Shown: positions 1 through 8,785 of the stretch, piece after piece
Position numbering within the stretch: position 1 is the first letter of the stretch
How the letters are laid out: each line of letters starts with the position of its first letter
Assembly (NCBI RefSeq): GCF_018390515.1
Contig: NZ_JAHBBK010000001.1
Coordinates: 310,001-374,000, forward strand
Direction: 5' to 3'
Length of the DNA: 64,000 nucleotides
Origin: Mucilaginibacter sp. Bleaf8
Lineage (GTDB): Bacteria; Bacteroidota; Bacteroidia; Sphingobacteriales; Sphingobacteriaceae
Translations under genes and position numbers: made by a program
Notes under the pieces: generated by a model
The model's database searches: none
What the model saw: the letters and a program-made list of their open reading frames with translations, nothing else
What the model was told of the DNA's origin: nothing

Positions 1-1
1 T

Positions 2-1900
2 TACAGCGTAGGCGACCTTTATTATGGAAAGAACGGAATTGATTTTGATAACCGTGTTTTCAGGAACACTACAGGCTTGGCCAGCTCATTTCTTCACGAC
101 CAGTTACGGGTAAAAGGCGATTTTACGTTCCAGAACACGGATAATAACCAGAACCGTAAGCGCGTACCGGTACCTTATAGCCGCAAGCCAGGGGTAATCG
201 AGTACGTGGGTACCAGTACAAATGATTTGCAGTTTATCAATCAGCGCACACAGTACATTGCCACCAACATTTACGGTGAATATGAGCCTAAGCTGAAAAA
301 CAACCATTACTTCAAAGCTTTGGGCGGCTTCAACTACGAGCAATCAACCATGAAACGGTTGGAAGTAGTACGCAACGGTTTAATTTTTGAAGATGCGACC
401 GATATCAATCTGGCATTAGGTCAATCCATCAATACAAGTGGTGGTTATGAGCAATGGGCCATTATGGGTGGTTTTTATCGCTTAAACTACGCCTATAAAG
501 ACCGTTATTTATTCGAAGCTGATGGTCGCTATGATGGTTCTTCGAAATTTCCTGCCGACCAGCGCTATGCGTTTTTCCCATCTTTCTCAGCAGGATGGCG
601 TGTGTCTAATGAGCCGTTCTTTAAAGTATCAAAAGATTGGATCAGCGATTTGAAAATCAGGGCATCATATGGCTCATTAGGTAATGGCAGCATTGCATCC
701 TATGCCTTCCAGCAGAAATTCAATATCACGCAATCTAATCTGGTGCTAAACGGGGTACGTCCACAAACCACAAGTCAGCCAGGTGTATTGCCAGATGGCC
801 TGACATGGGAAACCTCAACCACTACCAACCTAGGTTTTGATTTAGGCATGCTCAATAACCGACTAAACGTTACAGGCGACGCTTACCTTCGTAAAACTAC
901 TGACATGTACACCGTGGGCATGACCCTGCCTGCCGTATTTGGCACCGATGTACCTAGAGGCAACTATGCCGATTTAAAAACCAAAGGCTGGGAAATAACC
1001 GTAGCATGGCGCGACCATTTTAATGTTGGCAGTAAGCCGTTTAACTATGGCCTGCGGGCTACACTTGCCGATTACCGGGCTGAAATTACTAAGTATAATA
1101 ACATTGATAAAAGCTTAAGCGATTACTACGTTGGCCAGAAATTGGGCGAGATTTGGGGCTACGAAACTGCCGGTTACTTTACTTCGGCTGCTGATATTGC
1201 CAGCTCGCCGAAGCAACCGCTCATTAAAGCGTCTACAACAAGTCAGTTGCTACCCGGTGATATCAAGTTTAGAGATCTGAACGGTGATGGGGTGATAAAC
1301 AATGGTACTCAAACGGTAAATAACCCTGGCGACCGCCGCATTATCGGTAACTCAACGCCGCGCTATACTTATGGCGTGGGTATGGATGCCGACTGGAACA
1401 ACTTCTCTTTCTCAGCCTTTTTTCAGGGTGTAGGTAAGCGGGATTGGTATCCTGGTTCCGAAGCGAGTATCTTCTGGGGGCAGTACAACCGGCCTTACAA
1501 TAAAATCCCGGCATCTATGGTGGATAAGATCTGGTCGGAAAGTAACCCCGACGCCTACTTTCCACGCTACAGAGGTTATGTGGCGCAAAACGGCTCGGGC
1601 GAATTGTCACAGGCGCAAACCAAGTATTTGCAAAATGCAGCTTATATCCGTTTAAAAAACATCCAGCTAGGTTATCATTTACCGCTGCAATGGATCAAGA
1701 AAGTAAAGTTAGTTGATGCCAAGCTGTTTGTATCTGGCGAAAATTTATGGACTTGGTCACCGCTATATAAAATTACCAAGGATATAGATCCTGAAAGTAT
1801 CAATGGCTCAGACCGTATTCTTACCGATGGTACCAGTGGCAATGGGAATAACTATCCTATGCTAAAAAGTGTAACGGTTGGTATTACTGCAACCTTCTAA
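2..1900 (+). CDS. SusC-type TonB-dependent outer-membrane receptor, C-terminal part
   Basis: Partial gene: the reading frame is open from the first bases of the window, so the signal peptide, carboxypeptidase-like domain and plug lie outside it. What remains (about 630 residues) is the beta-barrel of a SusC/RagA-type receptor, rich in aromatic and Asn/Gly strands, with the usual late segment LKNIQLGYHLP and a terminal strand ending in aromatic F (VGITATF). SusC proteins import oligomers across the outer membrane using TonB energy, with the SusD partner as lid. The SusD gene follows after 24 bp, so they are one operon. The substrate cannot be told from the barrel; the phosphatase/nuclease-type enzyme downstream hints at a phosphoester-bearing nutrient. 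Confidence 0.93.
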   Translation, partial: YSVGDLYYGKNGIDFDNRVFRNTTGLASSFLHDQLRVKGDFTFQNTDNNQNRKRVPVPYSRKPGVIEYVGTSTNDLQFINQRTQYIATNIYGEYEPKLKNNHYFKALGGFNYEQSTMKRLEVVRNGLIFEDATDINLALGQSINTSGGYEQWAIMGGFYRLNYAYKDRYLFEADGRYDGSSKFPADQRYAFFPSFSAGWRVSNEPFFKVSKDWISDLKIRASYGSLGNGSIASYAFQQKFNITQSNLVLNGVRPQTTSQPGVLPDGLTWETSTTTNLGFDLGMLNNRLNVTGDAYLRKTTDMYTVGMTLPAVFGTDVPRGNYADLKTKGWEITVAWRDHFNVGSKPFNYGLRATLADYRAEITKYNNIDKSLSDYYVGQKLGEIWGYETAGYFTSAADIASSPKQPLIKASTTSQLLPGDIKFRDLNGDGVINNGTQTVNNPGDRRIIGNSTPRYTYGVGMDADWNNFSFSAFFQGVGKRDWYPGSEASIFWGQYNRPYNKIPASMVDKIWSESNPDAYFPRYRGYVAQNGSGELSQAQTKYLQNAAYIRLKNIQLGYHLPLQWIKKVKLVDAKLFVSGENLWTWSPLYKITKDIDPESINGSDRILTDGTSGNGNNYPMLKSVTVGITATF

Positions 1901-1924
1901 TAAAACTTCTAAAAACAAAAACAT

Positions 1925-3727
1925 ATGTTTTTACAACGAATTAATTTTATAAAGATAGCCTTAGGCATTGGCCTTGTGGCCGTCGTAACAGCAGGATGTA
2001 AAAAGCTGGATCAGGAACCAAAGGATTCGGCCCTGCAAGGCCCTGTATTTGGTAGCCAGAATGGTTTAGATCTGTATGCCAATTCATTTTACAACATATT
2101 GCCTACGGCTGGTACCATACTACGCGGCGATGCCATGTCCGACTACTGTGCCCGTACTACTGTGCCCGACTTTTTAAGGCCGGGCGCCTATGGCCCTCAA
2201 CAAAGTACAGGATGGGGTACCGATGATTGGCGCCCCCTGCGTAATATCAATTATTTTATACAGAACAATAACAGCACGGCGGTATCACAAAGCGTTCGCG
2301 AAAACTATACAGGCTTGGCCCGTTTTTTCAGAGCTTGGTTTTACTTCGACAAAATAAAACGCTTTGGCGATGTGCCTTGGATTGGTAAACCGATAAATGC
2401 CAATGACCAGGCCTTATACAACGGCCGGGATTCGCGCGCGCTGGTGATGGACTCTGTGATTGCCGATTTGGATTACGCTTGCCAGCACATCACCCAAACT
2501 AACGCCAACCGTAGCTTAATTACGAAATACGTAGCTTATGCATTTAAATCAAGGGTTTGCCTGTTTGAAGGTACGTTCAGAAAGTATCATGATGAATACA
2601 AGCTGCAATCCAGCGCAAACGGCTTACTGCAGCAAGCTGTTGATGCTGCTCAGAAGGTAATCAGCGAAGGCGGTTTTAGCATTAATACTTCGGGGGGCAC
2701 ATCACAGGCTTATCGTCAGCTGTTTTCAAGCCAGGTACCGGTGGCTAATGAAACCATATTGGCTGCGGTGATGGATCCCGGACTGAGTGTTTACAGTGAT
2801 GCCAACTGGTATTGGACCAGCGCTACCTATGGTGACAGGCTAAGCCTGATCCGTACATTTGTGAATACCTACCTGAACATTGACGGTACTCCGTTCACAA
2901 GCAAAAGCGGCTACCAGACCATGCCTTTTACAGAAGAGGTTAAGGGCCGGGATATGCGCTTACAGCAAACCATCAGGATGGGAAACTACACTCGCAATAA
3001 TGGTGGTACGCAAGAGGCGGCGCCGCCGGTATTCTCTTACACCTATACAGGTTACCAGCCTATTAAGCTAACGCAGGACGACGCCTCTATGGATGGCGGC
3101 ACACGTAACACCAACTCCCTGCCGATTATTCGGTATGCCGAAATACTTTTAAACTTTGCAGAAGCCAAAGCCGAATTAGGCACGCTTACGGATGCCGACT
3201 GGAACATGAGCGTTGGTGCATTGCGCAGAAGAGCCGGCATAACCGGCAATACCAATACCAAACCTGCTCTGGTTGATACCTACCTGCAAACAAATTACTT
3301 CCCCGGTATTAGTGACCCGGCTTTGCTGGAGGTAAGACGCGAGCGGGGAATAGAGCTGGTGCTGGAAGGTTTCCGGTTTTACGATATCGTTCGCTGGAAA
3401 CGCGGACCGCTGATGGACATGACCTGGAACGGTTTTTATGTGCCAGCCTTAAATCAACTGCTTGATTTAAATGAAGATGGCAAACCCGACGTTTGCTTTT
3501 ACAAAGGTACCGCCCCGGGCGCTGTAAAAAATGTTACCTACGTGAATGTAGCCACAACACTGAGCAATGGCACCACAAATCCGCAAAGAATTACCGGCGA
3601 CAACAGCGGTGAGCTAACCTGGCTTACTACTGTGCCAAGACAATGGAACGATAAGTTTTATTTATACCCTATCCCGGAAGCTGAGCGTTTACGCAATCCA
3701 AATTTGGGCCAGAATCCGGGGTGGTAA
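1925..3727 (+). CDS. SusD/RagB family nutrient-binding outer-membrane lipoprotein
   Basis: 600 residues, normal for SusD. It begins with a hydrophobic signal followed by VTAGC, placing the lipidated Cys at residue 25. The middle has the alpha-helical TPR-like scaffold (the segment ARFFRAWFYFDKIKRFGDVP is typical), and the C-terminal half carries the family signatures LPIIRYAEILLNFAEAKAE and ERGIELVLEGFRFYDIVRWK, closing with FYLYPIPEAE near the end. SusD proteins sit on the cell surface and capture the ligand above the SusC channel. It lies 24 bp after the SusC gene and 24 bp before the phosphoesterase gene. Ligand not predictable. Confidence 0.95.
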   Translation: MFLQRINFIKIALGIGLVAVVTAGCKKLDQEPKDSALQGPVFGSQNGLDLYANSFYNILPTAGTILRGDAMSDYCARTTVPDFLRPGAYGPQQSTGWGTDDWRPLRNINYFIQNNNSTAVSQSVRENYTGLARFFRAWFYFDKIKRFGDVPWIGKPINANDQALYNGRDSRALVMDSVIADLDYACQHITQTNANRSLITKYVAYAFKSRVCLFEGTFRKYHDEYKLQSSANGLLQQAVDAAQKVISEGGFSINTSGGTSQAYRQLFSSQVPVANETILAAVMDPGLSVYSDANWYWTSATYGDRLSLIRTFVNTYLNIDGTPFTSKSGYQTMPFTEEVKGRDMRLQQTIRMGNYTRNNGGTQEAAPPVFSYTYTGYQPIKLTQDDASMDGGTRNTNSLPIIRYAEILLNFAEAKAELGTLTDADWNMSVGALRRRAGITGNTNTKPALVDTYLQTNYFPGISDPALLEVRRERGIELVLEGFRFYDIVRWKRGPLMDMTWNGFYVPALNQLLDLNEDGKPDVCFYKGTAPGAVKNVTYVNVATTLSNGTTNPQRITGDNSGELTWLTTVPRQWNDKFYLYPIPEAERLRNPNLGQNPGW

Positions 3728-3751
3728 TCCATCCATTAATTCATCACTAAT

Positions 3752-4588
3752 ATGAAAATTAAACACTGCTTATTACTAACAATGTGCCTGTGTATGGCTA
3801 TAGCCACCTATGCACAAACCTACACCATTGGCAGTTACAACTTGCGTTTTGCCAATCCGCGCGATACCGGCAACCTTTGGGTAAACCGGGTACCTGTTAT
3901 GGCTAATTTGATTCGCTTTCACAACTTCGACGTATTTGGTACTCAGGAAGGCTTACCAAATCAATTGGAAGATTTGAATAACGCCTTACCTGAATATCAG
4001 CGTTACGGACTTGGCCGTGATGACGGTAAGGATGCAGGAGAGCATTCTGCCATCTTTTTTAGGAAGGATAAATTCAAACTGCTCAACAAAGGCGATTTCT
4101 GGTTATCACAAACCCCTGATAAGCCATCCTTAGGTTGGGATGCTACCTGCTGTAATCGTATCTGCTCATGGGTATATCTGCAGGATGTGAAGTCTAAAAA
4201 GAAGTTTTACTTTTTTAATGTACACTATGATCATCAAGCGGTAATAGCCCGCGAGGAAAGCAGCAAGCTTATATTGCAAAGAATCGCTGCTATTGCAGGT
4301 AAAGAGCCGGTAATATTGACAGGTGATTTTAATGGTGATCATGAAAGCAGCTGGTACAAACGTGTAGCTAATTCGGGAATACTAAAGGATACTTACCAGC
4401 AAGCTATCCGGCCTTACGCCAATAATGGGTCATTCAATGGTTTCAGGGTAACTAAGGGAGATAATATTATTGACCATATATTCACCTCAGCTGGCTTCAA
4501 AGTTAATCGATGGGGCGTGCTTACTGATAGTTATCATGGCAAGTATCCCTCAGATCATTTCCCAATACTGACGGAAGTTAGCTTTTAA
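3752..4588 (+). CDS. secreted endonuclease/exonuclease/phosphatase family protein
   Basis: 278 residues with an N-terminal signal peptide ending near ATYAQ, so exported to periplasm or surface. The EEP (DNase I-like, Mg2+-dependent phosphoesterase) motifs appear in order: SYNLRF with the conserved Asn, GTQEG with the metal-binding Glu, NVHYDH, GDFNGD with the catalytic Asp/Asn, IDHIF, and the C-terminal SDHFP with the catalytic His. The family covers nucleases, sphingomyelinases and inositol-polyphosphate phosphatases; the sequence does not choose between them. As third gene of the SusC/SusD operon it likely processes the imported phosphoester ligand. It ends just before the terminator at 4697, the last chromosomal element before the island. 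Confidence 0.9.
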   Translation: MKIKHCLLLTMCLCMAIATYAQTYTIGSYNLRFANPRDTGNLWVNRVPVMANLIRFHNFDVFGTQEGLPNQLEDLNNALPEYQRYGLGRDDGKDAGEHSAIFFRKDKFKLLNKGDFWLSQTPDKPSLGWDATCCNRICSWVYLQDVKSKKKFYFFNVHYDHQAVIAREESSKLILQRIAAIAGKEPVILTGDFNGDHESSWYKRVANSGILKDTYQQAIRPYANNGSFNGFRVTKGDNIIDHIFTSAGFKVNRWGVLTDSYHGKYPSDHFPILTEVSF

Positions 4589-4696
4589 CGGCGACGCAAA
4601 TAAGGCGATTTTAGCTTTTGTAGTCTGGCTTAAGGGTAATCAATTGCCCTGAATTTAGTCATGATGAATTTAGCAGAATGCAACTTATGTCCAAAG

Positions 4697-4733
4697 AAAA
4701 AACGGCTATGGAATTTACCATAGCCGTTTTTAA
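4697..4733. terminator. bidirectional intrinsic terminator at left island junction
   Basis: A near-perfect hairpin with arms AAAACGGCTATGG and CCATAGCCGTTTT around a 5-6 nt loop, with an A-tract on one side and a T-tract on the other, so it can stop transcripts from both strands. It follows the phosphoesterase gene. If the island model is right, it was originally also the terminator of mnmE, transcribed toward it from the other side. Confidence 0.85.
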
Positions 4734-4764
4734 TGCTAATATCTATACTTTTTTGTCTTTTATA

Positions 4765-4788
4765 ACTCCCTTACTTTCGTATACAGAA
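4765..4788. repeat. direct repeat, proposed attL (copy of mnmE 3' end)
   Basis: ACTCCCTTACTTTC, two bases, then ATACAGAA. The same 24 bp, differing only in the two middle bases (GT here, CA there), occur at 34231-34254 across the stop codon of mnmE. On the minus strand this copy still reads F-C-I-R-K-stop, against F-C-I-G-K-stop in mnmE, whose C-terminal C-I-G-K is the family hallmark. A coding motif of mnmE repeated 29.5 kb away is the mark of integration into a gene 3' end. That it is an attachment site is inference. Confidence 0.75.
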
Positions 4789-4936
4789 TGAATGTGGAGC
4801 CCTTAAATGGCTGCCTTTCACAAATGTTATTTTTTTGACAAGACAACGCAAGGACAAAATGCTTGAAACAGATAACTTAAAAAGTATTAATACGTTCACT
4901 GATGAAATTGAAAGTTTCTGCTCAAACTCAGCATCT

Positions 4937-5191
4937 TTAATGAGGAAACCGATGATCGCTGCAGCTGCTATAACATGCGGTTCCTGTAGCTTCTTTAGGT
5001 AGATCAGTGCCAGTCCGGCGGTCACTGCTATAAGGACTGTTGGCAGATCGATGATGGAACGCTGGCAATAATGATCACCGAACCTGCCAACGCGCCTGCC
5101 ACCGCTGCGGTGATGCCATCTGTAAAAGCCTTGATACTGGTGTTCTTCGCTATCTTCGCGATAGCAATGCTCCCCAAATAATAGTAAACCA
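4937..5191 (-). pseudogene. chromate transporter ChrA, C-terminal remnant with frameshift
   Basis: Directly after the stop of the outer-membrane protein gene, the minus strand encodes IAKNTSIKAFTDGITAAVAG and GALAGSVIIIA. After a one-base loss near 5060-5063 it continues in another frame as RSIIDLPTVLIAVTAG and then LIYLKKLQEPHVIAAAAIIG. This is the last part of a CHR-family chromate antiporter, where an Arg/Lys-Arg-Ser-Ile segment is usual exactly at the break. The first three quarters of the gene are missing, so it is truncated and frameshifted. Beyond GFLIK the frame runs without recognisable homology into the proposed attL. With the ChrB-domain gene upstream, it shows the cluster was once a chromate-efflux locus. 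Confidence 0.7.
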
Positions 5192-5192
5192 A

Positions 5193-5708
5193 TCAGAATG
5201 CGATACCGAATTGAAAACCGATGGTAAACGAAGTGGGTTTATCATTGCCGAAGCGAACTGGCAACGGTACGACAGCAAACAGACTGCTATTTTTGCCTCC
5301 GATCACCGTTTTGTTCAATGCCGGCGTGACACCATAGCGGCCTGAAGTTTCAAATGCCGCACGCCCGGCAAATGTCCAGCCTTTACCTAAAGCGACGAGT
5401 ACACCGGGATGAAAGGTGAAGTTTGCCATTCTGCTGGTACCATTCTCCGCCCGGATGGAAGGTTGGAATTCGGCTGAAAAGCCAATTTTTTGACTTTTCC
5501 AGATATTGATGCCGACGGGTATGCTCACTACATAATGGTCACCAAAGTTCTTTTCGGTGCCTGTGCTGCTAAAAGTGACAATGGGGTGCAAGATACCAAC
5601 ATAACCAGCAACTTTTAGATAGGGCTGTGCCGGGGCAGTTTGTGCATAGGCGCTTAATGAGATTAATACAGAGAATACGGAGAATACTAAGAGTATAAAA
5701 AATTTCAT
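5193..5708 (-). CDS. outer-membrane beta-barrel-like protein in the chromate cluster
   Basis: About 171 residues from the chosen ATG at 5708, which begins MKFFILLVFSVF and gives a clean signal peptide ending near AYAQ. An in-frame ATG 24 bases earlier (5732) would add eight hydrophilic residues before the signal and is less likely. The mature part has alternating strands (YLKVAGYVGILHP, YVVSIPVGINIW, IGFSAEFQPSI) and ends in a terminal aromatic strand, TIGFQFGIAF, typical of small outer-membrane barrels. It lies 78 bp after the ChrB-AraC gene and abuts the chrA remnant. No named family was recognised; a role in chromate handling is only suggested by position. Confidence 0.7.
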   Translation of the reverse strand: MKFFILLVFSVFSVLISLSAYAQTAPAQPYLKVAGYVGILHPIVTFSSTGTEKNFGDHYVVSIPVGINIWKSQKIGFSAEFQPSIRAENGTSRMANFTFHPGVLVALGKGWTFAGRAAFETSGRYGVTPALNKTVIGGKNSSLFAVVPLPVRFGNDKPTSFTIGFQFGIAF

Positions 5709-5786
5709 AAAACCTTGTATTTGATAATGCAAGGTAATTTAAGATTTTAGCGGCAAATTGTATCCTTTTAACTATTGGTCTGAATT

Positions 5787-6626
5787 TTACTTTTTGAGCG
5801 ACTTCTTATAAGTAGATGGACTTTCACCTGTGAACTTTTTAAATACCCGGTTGAAGTGGCTTTGATCAGAAAAGCCTGTCAGGTAACCGATCTCTGTTAA
5901 ACTGTGGGTGTTTTTTTTAATCAGATCACAAGCCTTTTCAATGCGCAGTTTACGCATATAGTCACCGAAGCTGATATTATCAAAATATTTGGAAAACTCC
6001 CGCGATAGGTATGCGGGATTGATCTCCAGCTCTTTAGATGCCTGTTGCAAGCTGAGGAATGTGTTAGTATCCAATTGGTCCTGAATCATCTCCTTTAAGG
6101 TTTTCGCCCACTCCGGCGCTTTCTTGCCTTTTCTCTGCTTGAGGTTCTGATGGTACACTTGCAATAACAACTGCTCTACCAGCCCGTCTTGCGAATGTTT
6201 CTTCCTGAACAAATGCGTAGCCCAGCTGTACAGGCCGTCATAGATAATCATACCAACTTTTAATAACTCCTGGTCGTCTTTGATGTTGAAAGCCAGTCCT
6301 GAAAAGATAGCTTCCAACCCGGCAGCCTGCGGTGCAAAGTCATGTCGATCGGTATCAGCACCTCTAACAATGGCTGCGATACGCAGTAGTGCCGGATCTT
6401 TCAACTGGTGCTTTTTAATGATGTAATCAAATGTACACCGGTCATCATAGTGACTATATTCAGCATCGGGCAGGTCAAATGGTATTGCACCTGATCTATG
6501 TGCTTCGGTCAACACCTCGGCATAGGGCACATAAATGATCTCTGCATCTGGATCGACAAAGCGCTTGATAAGCCAGGGGCAGGCGATCCGGTCTATCTTA
6601 GGGCGTTCGCGGGTAATCCATTTCAT
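5787..6626 (-). CDS. chromate-resistance (ChrB C-terminal type) domain fused to AraC-type HTH
   Basis: 279 residues in two parts. Residues 1 to about 145 match the ChrB chromate-resistance domain: W-x-T-R-E-R-P-K-I-D-R-I-A-C-P-W-L-I near the start, then FVDPDAEI, a Cys/Asp region HYDDRCTFD, IVRGADTDRHDFAPQAAGLE, and IYDGLYSWA. Residues from about 185 to the end form a two-helix-turn-helix AraC module (FLSLQQASKELEINPAYLSR, then LTEIGYLTGFSDQSHFNRVF, FTGESPSTYKK). Classical ChrB is a chromate-responsive regulator of chrA without an AraC tail, so this reads as a one-component sensor: chromate-sensing domain plus DNA-binding domain. The genes after it (barrel protein, chrA remnant) are the likely target operon. 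Sensing is inference. Confidence 0.85.
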   Translation of the reverse strand: MKWITRERPKIDRIACPWLIKRFVDPDAEIIYVPYAEVLTEAHRSGAIPFDLPDAEYSHYDDRCTFDYIIKKHQLKDPALLRIAAIVRGADTDRHDFAPQAAGLEAIFSGLAFNIKDDQELLKVGMIIYDGLYSWATHLFRKKHSQDGLVEQLLLQVYHQNLKQRKGKKAPEWAKTLKEMIQDQLDTNTFLSLQQASKELEINPAYLSREFSKYFDNISFGDYMRKLRIEKACDLIKKNTHSLTEIGYLTGFSDQSHFNRVFKKFTGESPSTYKKSLKK

Positions 6627-6681
6627 AACTCAAAGCTAATGAAAATGGAGACTGCAGCTAAAAATGCAGCTGAATCAATTT

Positions 6682-7818
6682 CTACGCCAAGTTAGCAAAG
6701 AACCGCTCCGCGGCTTCATTCACTTCCTGGTGCCTTTCCATCAAGCCCATATGGCCCGCAGGCTCAAGGGTAAGCAGGGTTGCTGCAGGTATAGTCGCAC
6801 TCATATGCTGGCTTGCAACAAACTTAGTTAAACGGTCAGACGTTGCGCCGACCACCAGCACCGGAATAAATATATCGTTAAGTGTATGCGTTGCATCATA
6901 TTCAAACATAGCCAGTACGCCCCGCCCGGTAACCGATGGTGGCGCCAGGGTGGATAGATAACTGGAAAAGTTAAGCTGTTGATACGATTCCGTACCTGCG
7001 AAGGTTAAGAAGCGCGTCATGATCAGGGTATTGCCGTTCAGGAAGCTCATCCACTTACTGAGCCAGAATATTGGAGATAGCGCAATCATGATCCAGCAGA
7101 TCGGTTTCAGTATCGGGTTTTGGATCGATGTTAACAAACCGCTTAAAATAGACGTCTTAGTTGGGTTGGTATAGGTGGTATGCTCCAATACTATGCCTTT
7201 AACCGTACGGCCAAGCTTCTCTTTAAACAGCCGGCAAAAGGTAAGGATAGTAAAGCCACCCATGCTATGTCCCCATAGCACCGGATCAACCGGCTTTGTA
7301 TGTTCAATCACGGCATTTAGGTCTGAAGCCAGGTTTTCCAGTGAAAAGTCTTTATTGGCCGGTTTGGTTGACTGGCCTAAACCCGGCAGATCCATTAGGA
7401 TCAGGTGATAGCGGTCACCAAAGTGCTTTTTCTGATAATACCATTGCATACTGTTGGAGTTCCAGCCGTGAATAAAGATTAGCGTTTGTTTACCTTTCAC
7501 ACCGCAATGTTCGATATGAATAGTGGAGCCGTCCGGCCTTTTGATTTTCTCTTGTTCCGAACAACGTTCTGCTTTAGGTTCATCTTCTCCCGACCGCTTT
7601 TTGCCCAGAAACAAACGCATGATAAATTTACCCAAAAACAGGTAAGCCAAAATGACGATAGCCCCAATCAGGCAGCGCTGTGCATAGTCATGGCTGTGGT
7701 TCTGCTCATCAATAATATCTTTATAGAGGTACCATTGCCGCCATAAATAAATATCTAAACCAATAAATACCCAGGTTAATAAATTGGTTAATATCGAGGC
7801 TAATAGCAGTAATGGCAT
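6682..7818 (-). CDS. membrane-anchored alpha/beta-hydrolase
   Basis: 378 residues. Two hydrophobic N-terminal segments (about residues 3-25 and 49-70, LIGAIVILAYLFLGKFIM) anchor it. The hydrolase domain then shows the oxyanion-hole motif LIFIHGWNSNSMQW, the nucleophile elbow GHSMGG (Ser), VVGATSDRL (acid) and AGHMGL (catalytic His). This is the generic lipase/esterase/epoxide-hydrolase fold; the substrate is not predictable. It ends 55 bp before the ChrB-AraC gene on the same strand and could share its transcript. Confidence 0.85.
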   Translation of the reverse strand: MPLLLLASILTNLLTWVFIGLDIYLWRQWYLYKDIIDEQNHSHDYAQRCLIGAIVILAYLFLGKFIMRLFLGKKRSGEDEPKAERCSEQEKIKRPDGSTIHIEHCGVKGKQTLIFIHGWNSNSMQWYYQKKHFGDRYHLILMDLPGLGQSTKPANKDFSLENLASDLNAVIEHTKPVDPVLWGHSMGGFTILTFCRLFKEKLGRTVKGIVLEHTTYTNPTKTSILSGLLTSIQNPILKPICWIMIALSPIFWLSKWMSFLNGNTLIMTRFLTFAGTESYQQLNFSSYLSTLAPPSVTGRGVLAMFEYDATHTLNDIFIPVLVVGATSDRLTKFVASQHMSATIPAATLLTLEPAGHMGLMERHQEVNEAAERFFANLA

Positions 7819-7926
7819 AATTTAGTATTTGCCATTTCTAACATCCTGTACGTTAATGTGTTTTATTTTTGGTTAAAATTAATAATTATTAAACTAATTG
7901 TTAATATGCATTCACATGTGCTACGC

Positions 7927-7972
7927 AAAACAAAACAGCCTGCAAATGGAATTAGCAGGCTGTTTTGTTTTA
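7927..7972. terminator. intrinsic terminator between hydrolase and DUF4382 genes
   Basis: Hairpin with arms CAAAACAGCCTGC and GCAGGCTGTTTTG around an 11-nt loop. It sits just past the end of the minus-strand DUF4382 gene and so most likely ends that transcript before the hydrolase promoter region. Confidence 0.8.
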
Positions 7973-7990
7973 GTTGATATAAGCGCTCCC

Positions 7991-8755
7991 TTACTGTATC
8001 ACTGTGCTGCCTATGTCTTTTACAGAACCGTTAGTAACCACGACACCATCAATTGTCTTGGCCGAGTAAGGACTTACTGGAACAAAGTTAATGCGGTAGG
8101 TTCCTGCTGGCAAGCCCGGAAAATAGAACTTGCCATTGGCATCGGTAACTGTACCCACTGTATCGGTACCCATGATTGCATATACCTTAGGGTAAGACGC
8201 TATGGGTGACACACTTCCTGTGATCGCGCCGGATACCGCTTGAGGAATGGCACGGATGACTGGTTTAAGATTATACTTGCCATTACCCGTAACCACAATG
8301 GATTGTGCCGCATCAAAGTCTAACAGTAAGGTGTATTCTATTCCACCGGTCAGGTTATCCTGTACCTTCAGCTTAACGCCGGAAGTTTGGCCGCTTGGTG
8401 TATTCAAATCATAGGATACCCCACCAATTACCACACGGTTACCCGAATTATTCAGTACCAGGCGAACTTCCTGTAAGCGTCCGGCAGGTACATCCACGCC
8501 TGCAAGTACGGTATCCCGGCCTTGGCGAAAACGCAGAATGTCTATCGGGCCACCATTCACATCAACGGTTCGCTCGCCGCCCGATGAAAGGATAACTACT
8601 TGTTTAATGCTCAGAATAACCGCATCATAAGCACCCGGTGCATCAGTTAGTCTGACGGTAACGTGAGCCTGAGATGATTTGCTGTCATTGTCTTTCTTAC
8701 AAGCTGTAAAAGCCAAAGTAATGGCTGTAACGGTAAATAAAAATAACTTTTTCAT
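7991..8755 (-). CDS. DUF4382 domain lipoprotein with C-terminal carboxypeptidase-like domain
   Basis: 254 residues. Signal MKKLFLFTVTAITLAFTACK puts the lipid Cys at residue 19. Residues about 30-170 form a DUF4382 domain: HVTVRLTDAPGAYDAVILSI, then QEVRLVLNNSGNRVVIGG and YTLLLDFDAAQSIVV. The last 80 residues (SGAITGSVSPIAS..., GTVTDANGKFYFPGLPAGTY) form a beta-sandwich of the carboxypeptidase regulatory type. Such proteins are envelope lipoproteins of unknown role in Bacteroidota. Its start is 31 bp from the inverted repeat at 8786-8809, in the region shared with the divergent AraC gene. Confidence 0.88.
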   Translation of the reverse strand: MKKLFLFTVTAITLAFTACKKDNDSKSSQAHVTVRLTDAPGAYDAVILSIKQVVILSSGGERTVDVNGGPIDILRFRQGRDTVLAGVDVPAGRLQEVRLVLNNSGNRVVIGGVSYDLNTPSGQTSGVKLKVQDNLTGGIEYTLLLDFDAAQSIVVTGNGKYNLKPVIRAIPQAVSGAITGSVSPIASYPKVYAIMGTDTVGTVTDANGKFYFPGLPAGTYRINFVPVSPYSAKTIDGVVVTNGSVKDIGSTVIQ

Positions 8756-8785
8756 AGTGGTTTAAATTTGTACGATGCTATAAAC

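Noticed and set aside
4771..5025. 84-residue frame that could be called a small membrane protein.
   Set aside because: Its first half is the frameshifted C-terminus of ChrA and its last codons are the att repeat, so it is a by-product of the island junction.
6645..6675. GCAGCT direct repeats before the ChrB-AraC gene as an operator.
   Set aside because: Only two six-base copies in the 55-bp gap and no clear symmetry; could equally be chance.
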